A stretch of 64,000 bases of DNA from Blastocladiella emersonii ATCC 22665. Taxonomy: Eukaryota; Blastocladiomycota; Blastocladiomycetes; Blastocladiales; Blastocladiaceae. Position 1 is the stretch's first letter. Each line of letters starts with the position of its first letter. The notes beneath the pieces are model-generated. The model searched no databases and was not told the DNA's origin. It saw only the letters and a program-made list of their open reading frames with translations. Below, one piece after another: positions 41,576 through 51,536 of the stretch. The position numbers and the translations under genes were made by a program. The stretch covers positions 372,001-436,000 of the forward strand of contig JANHCV010000002.1 in NCBI GenBank assembly GCA_025594325.1. The letters run 5' to 3'.

Positions 41576-41800
41576 TGGTGCGGGAGGACGACAGCGCGAG
41601 AATCGGCCGCAGCAATGGCCAGCCGGTCGTGGGGCTGATGGGCGGTGTGATGGCCCGATCTTGAGTTGAATATACGTGTTGCTCAGTTGTGACTTGAGCT
41701 CGTTACGGAACAGCGATCAGCTGTGAGACTAAGCCATGATTCGTTGTCGAGCGAGGCCACGTCCAGCGACAGCTTTTTGAAGCGTACTCGCGTGGAGCTG

Positions 41801-41817
41801 GACGCGACGCGCCACAC
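41801..41817. repeat. GACGCG-CGCGCCACAC motif
   Basis: GACGCGACGCGCCACAC, about 140 bp past the stop of the long metacaspase gene, in the same orientation relative to the minus-strand gene as the copies at 30751 and 34046. Confidence 0.45.
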
Positions 41818-41957
41818 CGTTCGCGTCGCTCATCGCACTTAACTTCGCCCACAAAGCCGAGACGTCACGATGTAGAAAAAGGGTGGTGATACATTTCAAA
41901 CAAAAACAGACGCAAACACGGCACGACTGCTCATGACACTCGCCGACAACGAAAAGC

Positions 41958-44283
41958 TTAGACGGGGTGCAGCGAGAAGAAGTTGGAGATGCTGGCGAGG
42001 ACCGACGACGCCGCCGCCATGTTGGCCGCCTCGGCCGTGACGTTGGCCGTGACCGCCGCCGTGGCCGCGGCCTCGACGGGCGCCGAGCGCGGGCCGAACC
42101 ACTCGCCCTCGTACTCGAGATCGTCCTCGTCGTCCGACTCGCGCTCGACGGGCATGCTCATGCGGTTGTTCCAGCCGGTCTGGCCGGGCTTCTGGCCCGG
42201 CTTCTTGCGACCCGAGCGCGAGCCCGAAGCGACCTCGGTCTTGGCCTCCGTCTCGACGGGGCCGGCGGCGGCGGCGACGGGAGCGGGCGCCTCGGTCTCG
42301 GTCTCGACGGCGTCAGGTGCAGCGGCGGGAGCAGCAGCCGGCATGGTCGGCGGAGCGCCGCAGTGCCAGCACGAGGGCGCGTCGGACGAGACGCTGCGGT
42401 AGCCGTGGTAGTCGCCGAACGAGGGCGCGGAACCGGCAGCCCAGTGACCGCCGCGCGCACCGTGGTAGTCGCCGAACGAGGGCGCGGAACCGGCAGCCCA
42501 GTGACCACCGCGATAGCCATGGTAGTCGCCGAACGAGGGCGCGGAACCGGCAGCCCAGTGACCACCGCGCGCACCGTGGTAGTCGCCAAACGACGGCGCG
42601 GAGCCGGCAGCCCAGTGACCGCCGCGGTAGCCGTGGTAGTCGCCGAACGACGGCGCGGAGCCGGCAGCCCAGTGACCGCCGCGCGCGTAGGGGTCCACGA
42701 AGTCGGGGCCGTTGGGGTAGTCGGCCTTGGTGTAGCCGCCGTAGTTGATGGGCGGGTGCGGCTGGAAGTCGCCCTCCTCGTAGTACTGGCCGGCGTGGCT
42801 GCGGTGGCCGGCGCTGCGTGCGCCGTAGAACCACCACTCGGGGTACGTCGGGTCCGAGCCGCGGGCGCCGTCCTTGGGAGCAGCCGAGCCCGACGCGTCC
42901 TTGGCCTCGGCGGGAGCGGAAGCGGCGGCGGCGGGCTCAGCAGCCTCGGCGGCCTTGGCGGCGGCGGGCGCGGCAGCGCGGAACCACATGGGGCCGGGCG
43001 GCGGCACGTCGCCGGGGTACCAGCCGGCGCCACTGCGCGCGTAGCCCGACGGCCAGCAGCCCTCGCCGAACTCGACGCCGGGGAAGCCGCGCGGGCGCAT
43101 CGGGTACCAGCTGTTGACGCCGCCGCACATGTCGGGCGCGGGCCCGCCGTACGCGTGGTTCATGTTGGCGGGGTTCGGGAACAGGTACGGGTACCCGTAC
43201 CACGGCGCGAAGATGCGGCCCCACGGCATGCCCGGCCCGGCGGGCCCCGCAGCAGCGTCGTCGACCGACTCGTCGGGGTTGCCGGCGCTGTTGCCGTTGG
43301 TCTCGGGCTCGCCGTTCTCGGCCTCGCCGTCGCCGGCAGGGGCGGCGGCGTCCTGGTTCTGCTCCTCGGCCGAGGCGAACGGGTTGACGTTGGACGCGAA
43401 CTGGACGCCCTTGGACGCGTCGGCAAAGGTGCCGATGGGCGCGAACATGGGCATCTTGAGGGCTATTCGGGTGGGGGAGGGATCGAGTGGAGGTGAGTGA
43501 TCGGGTCGTTCGCGTGGGTGAGCGAGAACCGAAAAACGAGCGCACCCTCGAGCATGTTGGACGAGAGGACGGGCTTCTGGGTGCGCATGTTGTCGTACTC
43601 GTCGATGAGCGGGACGGCGTCGATCCACGAGATGCCGGGCTTCTCCTGGAGGACGCGCAGGATCGCGGCCGTGAAGCACCCGCCGGTGGTGAATCCCATG
43701 GACTCCTGCGAGTCGAGCGCGGCCGACAGCGCCACGACCTCGGCCTTGATGTCCTGGGTGTTGTTCTCGAGGTCGACCATGGTGCCCGAGTGGCAGCAGT
43801 CGAAAACTACGACCATGCGGCAGCCCGCCGGCAGCTGGGCGAGGAGCACGCGGATCTCGTCGTCGAGCACCATGCCGTCAGCGCACACGAGGAACTCGTC
43901 GAGCCCGTCACCGTTGGCCTCGTCGCCCGACGTGTCCTTGGTCTGGCCGCCGTGGCCCGCGTACGAGAAGAGCAGCGTGTCGCCGGGCCGCGCGCCGCTG
44001 ACCATGCTCGTCAGCGCGTCGAGGATGTTCTTGCGCGTGATGGCCTTGTTCTTGTCCGTGTACACGAAGACGTTCGGGATGCCCATCATGCGCGCGATCT
44101 TGGCCATGTTGTTGGCGTCGACGTCGCAGCCTAGATGCGGGTCGTACGAGGAGAGTGAGCGACAGGTCGGTCGGCGGGTCGCGTGGCGGGCAGCGTCGCG
44201 AGCGGCGCGAGCGTACCGGGGATCGGGTTGGCGCCCTGGCCCGTCGGGTACGAGAGCCCGAAGCAGTGCGCGACACTCGGCAT
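41958..44283 (-). CDS. metacaspase with long repeat-bearing C-terminal tail
   Basis: Three exons, 44217-44283, 43546-44130 and 41958-43462, with introns of 86 and 83 bp; 718 residues. The catalytic part is N-terminal: SYAGHGGQ (His near 82) and FDCCHSG (Cys near 135). There is no prodomain; instead about 500 residues follow the caspase domain. This tail starts LKMPMFAPIGTFAD, is rich in Gly, Pro, Tyr, Trp and Ala, carries five tandem 19-residue repeats (GGHWAAGSAPSFGDYHGYR type) and ends SNFFSLHPV. Fungal metacaspases normally carry their Gln/Gly/Tyr-rich region at the N-terminus, so the order is reversed here. Known metacaspases cut after Arg or Lys and aid in aggregate clearance; the aromatic repeats might self-associate, but that is a guess. 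A broken copy lies at 2540-3095. Confidence 0.88.
42402..42686 (-). repeat. five tandem 57-bp coding repeats
   Basis: Within the metacaspase tail exon. Units start at 42402, 42459, 42516, 42573 and 42630 and encode 19 residues each. They alternate between endings GYR and GAR, so the array is a 114-bp dimer on a larger scale. Copies are nearly identical at DNA level, including silent positions. Confidence 0.9.
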
Positions 44284-45413
44284 GGTGGTCGGGTAGTTGT
44301 TGATGCGTAGAGGGTGGCGCTCGCAGGTCAGAGGGAGGCCCGTGGAGAGCGAGCGCCGGCCGCGCGCGTGCCCGCCAGCTTTATACCCGCCGCCCCAACG
44401 GCCGCAGTGCTCATGGTGGCGGGATCCGAGCGCGAGGGCAACGGCGAGGAACGAGAACGAGAACGGGGAGCAGCAGCGTCGGGTCGCTCGCGTTTGCGTG
44501 CCGGCTGCTGCGACGCGACAGAACCTTCGTCTCCGCCGGCCGGCCGCGCTTTCTCTCCCTCTCAAGCGCGGAAACCCTCTCCAGGGTCCCCTTGCGTCAA
44601 AGAAACTCTCCGCAATCGAATGGAACAGCCCTTGAGGTTGCATGACCGTGATCGTGCCAAGGGCGGGTGGTCATTGAGCTCGCGCTCGTCGCAGCGTGAC
44701 CTGCTGCGAGCGAGAGCGTGCGTATGGAGATCGCGTTGCAATGAGTCGTGTTCGCCTTGAGCGTGCCATCTCGTCAGTCTCAAGGAGATGAATCGCGTCG
44801 CTTCGCCGCGATCGCGCAACGGGCGGTGGTCGGCGCGTGTCATGCTCGTGCGCCGCAACGCGGTTTGTCGCACGCGACGGCGTGTGCGTGGAGATCGTGC
44901 TACACTGAGCCGTGCCCGCTTTGAGTGCGTTGTTACTCTCAAGGAGGAGGATCGCGAAGCGAAGCTTTGATGCGGGCCGGGTCGGTGTCGCGTCGCGTCG
45001 CGTCCTGTCGTTTCTTTGGCGCTCTCAGACCCACGTAAGCACAGCGACTTTGCGACCTTGAGACTGTGGTACACCTCGGTCGCGGACGGTAAACTCTTAC
45101 CTCTTCTCCGCGGACTTTTGGTGAGACAGCGGCAACAGTGGGGTTCGCGAGACTGCCCGCACTTCTCACTTCGCGCTCCCGCGCTGCTCTCGCTTTGGGT
45201 GCCTACGCGCTTGTCCGTAACACTAGTCATTTATTAGTCGGATGGCAGCGCAGCACGAATAATGGGATACGACCGCGTTGGTCGAGAGTCCATCGCACGC
45301 TCACCTCCAATGATTCCCAGGGATGGCAGTGATCCAACATAAAGTTGTATGTCACATGAACACCTTGACACTACAGAATGGACCAACGAGCACAATGAAA
45401 GCCGCCTCGTGCA
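44284..45413. other. intergenic with an imperfect direct duplication
   Basis: No supported gene. It includes the metacaspase upstream region and a pair of related segments of about 155 bp (44632-44800 and 44816-44970). Confidence 0.4.
44632..44970 (+). repeat. imperfect direct repeat, two units of about 155 bp
   Basis: The first unit runs GGGTGGTC...GGAGATCGCGTTGCAATGAG...TCTCAAGGAG and the second GGCGGTGGTC...GGAGATCGTGCTACACTGAG...TCTCAAGGAG, in the same order and spacing. Neither codes for anything recognisable. Confidence 0.55.
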
Positions 45414-46664
45414 TCACTCTTCCTTGATGAGGCCCGAGTCGCGCCACCACGCGACGATTCGGTCAAACCCGAGATCTTCTGCCGTTCTTACAGCATAACG
45501 TGCAGCAACGCACGGGAGAGTGAGCCCAGAGCTTCTCCAGCACTCAAGCCGCTGGAGGACTGCGACTTGGTCATCACCCTTGGCAACGCCGAGCCATTCA
45601 ATTGGACACTTGGGCTCGTTGCAGATGAGCCACTTCAAGACACGCGTCTTACTATGTCGATTGGCGTACGCAAGAAACGAGAGCCGAAGTGCATCAGTGT
45701 ACTCGTCAAAGTCGGGCTTCTCCTCGCCCAACAAGTGCGCTGACGCGGCAGCTGCAGCTCGAGTTGAGAAAGCAGAAGCATCCAACTTGTCTACATCGCT
45801 CAACGCCTCGAGCGGAATCTCGTAGTCGCTGACCTCAAGGAATGGCAGCCACAACGGGTTCACGTTGAGGGCAATCCAACCGAGTGCCTCCGTGTTCTCC
45901 ATGTCAATGAGGCGAGAGAGAAGCTCTTCCCAGTCAACACAATTATGGAGCCATTCTGGGCTGATATCAAGACTGGCGATAACTTTGAAGCTGCTGACTA
46001 TGAGTGCCGCTTCGAGCGCGCCTGTTCGCTTCCCTGAGTCTCCGATTGGGCTTAGGCCGCAGTCGCTGAGCAGGTCAACAAGATCCGGGTCATCGCGCTC
46101 AATGGCCTCGGTAAACAAGCGAGGTGACGCCTTAACCTTGAGTCCGCTCTCAGACCACCACATGAGCGATTCGAGCTTCCGCGCGTGCGCCGCTTCATCG
46201 ACCGAGCGCTCCGTATACTGGACGGAGGCGATGTTGGTGCGGAACCAGTCAAGTACGGCGATCTGGCCATTTGCTGATGCGAGGTCGATGAAGTCAGGCG
46301 ACTTGGGCAGCTTCCCACCGAACTCAGACCACGAATTGAGCAGGTCAACACGACCGTCGACGCAGAGCAACGACAGGTAGAAGTGAAGCTGGTTGGGATC
46401 GGTCGGGTAAGGGTTGCTGCGGCAATCAATGAGAGCCTTGCGCAGCATCTGATTCTTCGGGTTTAAGGCGCGCTGGATTCGGTCGTGCAAAGAACGGCGG
46501 AGTGCAGCATGATGAAGTTGAGCGAGACCTGGTGCGACGCGGAGCAGTGGTAGCTGGTCGGTGCCACGCGGGTCGACGCGGATGGCCCACACAAGGATGT
46601 CCTCGACCAGCTCATAAGGCAAGCGTTGCATCGAGTTTTGACCTGTATTCATGGCGTGTTTCAT
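45414..46664 (-). CDS. ankyrin-like repeat protein with SGL repeats
   Basis: 416 residues in one exon. It starts with a short F-box-like segment (LPYELVEDILVWAIR). Helix pairs then recur with the signature hydrophobic-W-W/F-x-x-SGL: LMWWSESGLKVKA, ECWRSSGLTLPC and VAWWRDSGLIKEE, interspersed with ankyrin-like turns (FIDLASANGQIAVLDWF, AIERDDPDLVDLLSDCGL). Such diverged ankyrin proteins form very large families in some zoosporic fungi (my recollection, not checked). They probably act in protein binding. Divergent from the frameshifted F-box gene across 133 bp. ATG 46664 has a good context (GCCATGA). Confidence 0.65.
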   Translation of the reverse strand: MKHAMNTGQNSMQRLPYELVEDILVWAIRVDPRGTDQLPLLRVAPGLAQLHHAALRRSLHDRIQRALNPKNQMLRKALIDCRSNPYPTDPNQLHFYLSLLCVDGRVDLLNSWSEFGGKLPKSPDFIDLASANGQIAVLDWFRTNIASVQYTERSVDEAAHARKLESLMWWSESGLKVKASPRLFTEAIERDDPDLVDLLSDCGLSPIGDSGKRTGALEAALIVSSFKVIASLDISPEWLHNCVDWEELLSRLIDMENTEALGWIALNVNPLWLPFLEVSDYEIPLEALSDVDKLDASAFSTRAAAAASAHLLGEEKPDFDEYTDALRLSFLAYANRHSKTRVLKWLICNEPKCPIEWLGVAKGDDQVAVLQRLECWRSSGLTLPCVAARYAVRTAEDLGFDRIVAWWRDSGLIKEE

Positions 46665-46797
46665 GGCAATAGGGTTGCGGAGCGGAAAGAAGCGGCCAGC
46701 ACGCGACGGTCGGTCGAGTCACTAGTGCGTTCCTCGCGTCGCTCAGTCAGGTGTCAGGCACTCGTCCCCGCTCCCTGGACATCGAATGAGAGTCACC

Positions 46798-49016
46798 ATG
46801 GACGCGAATGAAACCGCAACGACTCGCCGCATTGGGATGTGCGACCTCCCGCGCGAGGTCCTCGCCCTCGTCGTCGCGCAGCTTGCCCACTTTGATGTCT
46901 GGCGCGAGTCGGCGGACAAGGCAAAGCATCGCGCCAGCGACAACATGGACATTGTCGACGGAATTGACCTGCGCACGCGCTGCCTTGCCCTTCTCGCACT
47001 TGGCCTAACGTGCCGAGGCATGTACGAGGTCACGCAGCGCGAGCTTTTCGCGGCGTTGACGGCCAAGGGCTCGCGGCGCACCGCCCTGGCCACGCACAGC
47101 ACCTTTCCCACGCTGGCAGCTAGTGGCGGCACTAGCCCTTGGAGCTTTGTCTCTGGCCACTGCGCGTTCCGCTCTGACGGGTTCATCTTCCGCCTTGCTG
47201 CTCAAGACTCGGCCTCGCCATCGTTGCCGTACCAAACGCTCCCGTACCCAATGGACCGCATCCGCTACCTCGACCTGCGGTCCTTGCCGCTCGAAACCTC
47301 GACCAAGCGAGGCCATGCCGCCGCGCAGGCCCGTCTGCGTGCGAGCAGTTTGCTCGTTACGCAGATTCTTGGTCGTACTCCCAGTTTGCAGCACCTTGCC
47401 TTCGACCCGACGGTCCTCGTTCGAGACGACATTGCTGCCGTACTTGATTCGTCGTGGCGCCCGAACCTCAAATCCTTGGTGCTGCAAGCCTGCGGACCCG
47501 AGAAATCGTACGTCAACCTTGATCTCGCTGGCATTCACATGCCAGCTCTCCACCGCTTGGTTCTCGTTGAGCGTCGGCCAATCTCGAACAGTCTCGTTCA
47601 TGTGACAAGCCTTCCTATCGTCCCTCTTTGCGCACACCTTGTGCTGGAATCGGTCAAGTTTGCAGCGGCAGCGGCAACCTCCATCTCCACTATGGTCCAT
47701 CTTCGCCACTTCGAATTCAAGCATGCCAACAGCCTCAAGTCGTCCGGCGGCGTGTCGCCGTCAACCATGCAGCTTCTCGCAGCGTCACTTCCTCCGTCTC
47801 TTGAGTCGATCGTCCTTCGAGGTGTGCCAGCTAACTTTCTGCGTAACATCGCGGTCCTGCCACAGCTGCGGTCCATTTCCGTCGTTGACTTGACCAGTTC
47901 ACGGCCCGACGCCAACGGGTCCTACGAGTCGCCTGAACTCTTTGACCCGTCTCGTCTACCAGCACTTGTCACCTGGAGCCTTCAGTGCAATGGTGGCAGC
48001 GGGTCAATGACGCCTGACTCTTTCGAGATTCATCAGGCGCTCGCTGCGGCACTTTCTCTTGAAACAGTCACGCTCGACCTGAACTTGCCGCGACACGCAC
48101 CAGCAAACACTCCGCTGTTCCCGCAGGCTTTGAACCTCAAGTCGCTCACCGCACCAGCAACCGTCTGCGCGCAGTTGTTTGGCGAAGGCGGATTTGCTGC
48201 CACGGCACCTCACCTGGAGTACCTCAGTCTCCTCTCCCCATTGTCACAGCTACACTCTACCAGTCCTCGCGCTTGCGACCTCCTTCAACTCCCCACATTT
48301 GCCCACCTCGTCGAACTATCGCTGGTCGCTGCAAGTGATGTCTCGTTGAACGGCGCTTCATTTCCCAATCTGAAATCGCTCCACATTCTCCCGCACCACT
48401 TGAACGAGATCACGCAGGTTCGGTCGCGCTTCCAAATCTGCAGGACCTTGATGTCGACTCTGCGGTCGCGTCGCAGGCACCGCTCGCGCTTGTCCCGCCC
48501 AGCGGAGATCTTCTGCTCAAGCTTGAACGGGTCCAAGTGGCCACCCGTGTGAGCCCTCAAACATCGCCAATGACCATGTCCCCGTGCATGTTCAAGTGGC
48601 TGATCTCGCGCCCCAAACTTCGCCAGCTGAAAGTTTGGGTCGGCGGCTCGCAGGCTACCACGCGGACGTCAATGACGACGGTAGCGACGCGGCTGCCGAC
48701 TGGAGGTTTCTCCTACGCGTACTCCGTCACTTGGGACACGGTATCCAGCGAGCCGTGGTTCTGGGACATGGCGTTGGATGTCTTCCGCACGCTTACGGCC
48801 GCGCCGCTTTCTCGTTTCGAGCTGAAAGTCGACTGCATCGGTGCCTTTTCGAAGCTCGCGCTCCCGCAGGACGCGGAGGTGACGATTGTGCGCAAATTTG
48901 CCGCCGAGCTCATGGGGCCGCGAGCTGGAGCACCCGCTCCGTCACTCATCGTCGTTGGCGTCGGCGGTCCGTTGCCGCCCGCCATCTCGGAAGTCGTGCG
49001 TGGCATTCTCGAGTAA
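46798..49016 (+). pseudogene. F-box/LRR-like gene with a one-base frameshift
   Basis: A full-length paralog of 49172-51322. It starts MDANETATTRR, has IGMCDLPREVLALVVAQL, then SPWSFVSGHCAFR and LRR-like segments. The frame runs to HLNEITQ near 48418; there one or four bases are missing, and family sequence goes on in another frame as SVALPNLQDLDVDSAVASQ, then FKWLISRPKLRQLKV to the stop at 49016. Without the shift the product would be about 739 residues. The unshifted frame instead ends at 48552. There is no room for an intron at the break. It lacks the bipartite promoter element found before the other four copies. It may be a pseudogene or an assembly error. Confidence 0.72.
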
Positions 49017-49069
49017 TACACTCTGCTCTCGGTTTTCGAACGATCCCGAAGCAGACTTTGTGACGCGAG

Positions 49070-49090
49070 ACGCGTCAATCTATCATGTGA
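49070..49090 (+). promoter_or_regulatory. bipartite F-box family promoter element
   Basis: On the plus strand ACGCGTCA, ATC, then TATCATGTGA, the reverse complement of the copies at 5577, 8103 and 33127. It lies 81 bp before the ATG at 49172 in the same orientation relative to its gene. Confidence 0.65.
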
Positions 49091-49171
49091 TGTGGCGCCG
49101 CCGCAATCGGGCGCTATCGCACAGCGAGCGGGGCTCGAGTCTGCTCACAGACGGCGACCACGGATCGGACA

Positions 49172-51322
49172 ATGGAATCGAATGAACGGAATGAAACTTG
49201 CTGCATTGGACTGAGGGACCTCCCGCACGAGATCCTCGAACGTGTGGTCGAGTGGCTCGCGCCGGTCGACTTGGCGCAGTGGGAGCAACGCAGCGACGAC
49301 GCGGACGTGGACGGCTTTGACCCCCGCACACGGGCTCGCCAGCTGCTCCGACTGGGCGCAACCTGCCGAGTGCTCAAGGACGTTACCCGGACACAGCTCT
49401 TTGCCGTCTTGCGGGCAGCTACCGCGGCCTCAAATGCGCTCCCGGGAAGCGACACGTTTCCCGCTCTCGAGGCAGCGCCCGGTGATTCTCAATGGGTGCT
49501 CGCCTCAGGCCGTCGTGGCTTTTGCGCCGACGGGACCATCCGTCGGCTTCTCATCAACGACGCGCTCGTGACAACGATCGCGTACCCAATGGAGCACATC
49601 CGCTTTCTGGATCTTCGTGGGATGCCGCTGGAGCGAAACGAGTCGGGTGCAACCACCGGCCGCCCATTGCTCAACATCAAGAGCAGCAACCAATTGTTGA
49701 AACGCGTGCTGGACCATACCCCTGGCCTTCAACACCTCGCTCTCGATCCAACCACGTTTACGACGAGCGGCCTCGCGGCGGCATTCAAGTCACCGTGGCG
49801 CGAACACCTTCGCAGCCTGACGCTGCAGGATAACCGAGCATTTGGAACGGACATTGTTGTCGATCTCGCTCCTGTCGTGCTGCCCAACTTGCGTCGGCTG
49901 ATCATCGTCCACAGACCTTGCGGCACTACTACAGTCTACGGACTCCCGGCGGCTCCTTTTTGCAACGACCTTGTTCTTGACTCGATCAACTTTACGGCCG
50001 CATCGCACTTTTTGGCTTCCGTCGCGACCATGGACCGGCTTCACCACCTCAGTTTCACGCGGACTCGAACCCGTTTCGACGAGCACGGCGCGTCCGAGGA
50101 GGTACTGCGCCAATTCGTTGCGTCGCTGCCGCCCTCACTCGAGTCGCTCGAGTTGCGACGCGTGCCCTCGGATCTCATGCGACACGCCGCCACGCTTCCT
50201 CGGCTGCGACGCGTCAGTATTCACCACCAAAATGCCTGGCAAGTCCCCGACTTTACGCCGCTCATGTCGGGGGCGAGTATTTTCGCTCCCGCGTGTGTAC
50301 CCGCTCTGACCCAGTGGGTCGACGATACGGTCCTGCCCATCACCATGGATCACCTCACGACGCTGTTTGCGATCCCGACGCTCGAGCACGTCGAGTTCTA
50401 CTCGGCCAAGCTGCTTGGACTCGGGAGTGCAGTGACTGAAGGCCAGTCGCTCCTCAGTCTCAAATCGCTGACCGCTTCCTCGGCTTTCTGCAACCGGCTC
50501 TTTGGCAGGTTTGGTGTCACGGCTCCGCGACTCGAGCGCCTGGACCTCCTCTGCGTCCCCGATGTGCCAGGTGCCGCAACTGCCGCCAAAGTCCTGTCGC
50601 TTGCCGCTTTCAGTGGGCTCAAAGAGCTTCGGATTCGCGATCATCGCGTGAACCTGACCGGTGCCTCGCTCCCGCACCTCGACATGCTTGATATTCGTTC
50701 CACTCACTTGGACGAGATCGCGCAAGCCGGCGTTGGCATCCCAAACGTGCGCAAGCTGGTGGTCCGCGTCGTTCCGCGCGCGTCCGCTGTTCGGCCGCCA
50801 GTTCACGAACCCATGGACCAGCTTCGCGGAGTGGAGCTCCACTTCCCCATGTCATCGTCATTGAAAACAGGCGCTACTGTTCCGCCGAGCTTTCTCGAAT
50901 GGTTGACGTCAAGGCCGCATCTCCGCCGCCTCGATGTGCACGGTGCCGGGTACGGTGTGAGCATGGCGCAGCTCACGCCCGCGATCCGGCCTCCTATGAA
51001 CTCGCCGTGCCGAGTGTACCAGCTCTCGTGGCACGTCGGCCACGCGCGGATGCAGGTTTGGCGTGCGCTGCTCGACATGGTCGCGCGGCATTCGATCAAT
51101 CCGTCGCCGCTCCCTGTGAGCGTTGACCTGAAGCTGTGCCTCGATCAAGAGGCGGATGTACTAGTGCCGAGCACGGAAGAAATCAGTGCTGTTCGCTCGC
51201 TCATTGCGGCGATTGTTGGACCACGAGCGGCAGTCGCAGGCAGCGCGCCGTTCAACGTGGTCGGCGGACGCGAAACCGTGCCGCCGCAGCTTGTTTTAAT
51301 CCTTGACGCCATGTTCCCCTAA
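49172..51322 (+). CDS. F-box/LRR-like protein (intact copy)
   Basis: 716 residues in one exon. It has an F-box-like segment, LRDLPHEILERVVEWL, near the start, then QLLRLGATCRVLKDVTRTQLFAVL, the SQWVLASGRRGFC block, and LRR-like segments to the end (LQHLALDPTTF, SLESLELRRVPSDLMRHA, ERLDLLCVPD). The C-terminal block YQLSWHVGHARMQVWRALLDMV is shared with the copies at 3312 (VLLWHVGHAHPQVWKTLLDVV) and 5934. It probably serves as a substrate receptor of an SCF ubiquitin ligase, by family analogy. It follows the frameshifted copy in tandem, 155 bp apart. Confidence 0.75.
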   Translation: MESNERNETCCIGLRDLPHEILERVVEWLAPVDLAQWEQRSDDADVDGFDPRTRARQLLRLGATCRVLKDVTRTQLFAVLRAATAASNALPGSDTFPALEAAPGDSQWVLASGRRGFCADGTIRRLLINDALVTTIAYPMEHIRFLDLRGMPLERNESGATTGRPLLNIKSSNQLLKRVLDHTPGLQHLALDPTTFTTSGLAAAFKSPWREHLRSLTLQDNRAFGTDIVVDLAPVVLPNLRRLIIVHRPCGTTTVYGLPAAPFCNDLVLDSINFTAASHFLASVATMDRLHHLSFTRTRTRFDEHGASEEVLRQFVASLPPSLESLELRRVPSDLMRHAATLPRLRRVSIHHQNAWQVPDFTPLMSGASIFAPACVPALTQWVDDTVLPITMDHLTTLFAIPTLEHVEFYSAKLLGLGSAVTEGQSLLSLKSLTASSAFCNRLFGRFGVTAPRLERLDLLCVPDVPGAATAAKVLSLAAFSGLKELRIRDHRVNLTGASLPHLDMLDIRSTHLDEIAQAGVGIPNVRKLVVRVVPRASAVRPPVHEPMDQLRGVELHFPMSSSLKTGATVPPSFLEWLTSRPHLRRLDVHGAGYGVSMAQLTPAIRPPMNSPCRVYQLSWHVGHARMQVWRALLDMVARHSINPSPLPVSVDLKLCLDQEADVLVPSTEEISAVRSLIAAIVGPRAAVAGSAPFNVVGGRETVPPQLVLILDAMFP

Positions 51323-51536
51323 TACATCAGTAGAGAACACTCAGTCCCCTTCTCGTATCTTGCTCCGTTGATCTCAAAAGTGGGTGATCGACGGAATGGC
51401 GAGGTCTGCGGCCCTGTCCCGCGAACTCTGCCTCGACCTCAGAGTGAAGCGACGCGTTCCGTTCGCTAGAGATACAATTTCATAGTTACAGGGCCGCCGA
51501 TTCGCGGGCCATCTCACCTCCTTCCTCTTGGTTAGA

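Larger units (their letters stand above)
39722..41957. other. 2.2-kb region without a supported gene
   Basis: No open frame with a domain. It holds a pair of related segments (40450-40540 and 41483-41575) and a GACGCG motif at 41801. Scattered short frames, for instance minus-strand near 39850-39980, look like possible gene remnants but match nothing I recognise. Confidence 0.4.
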
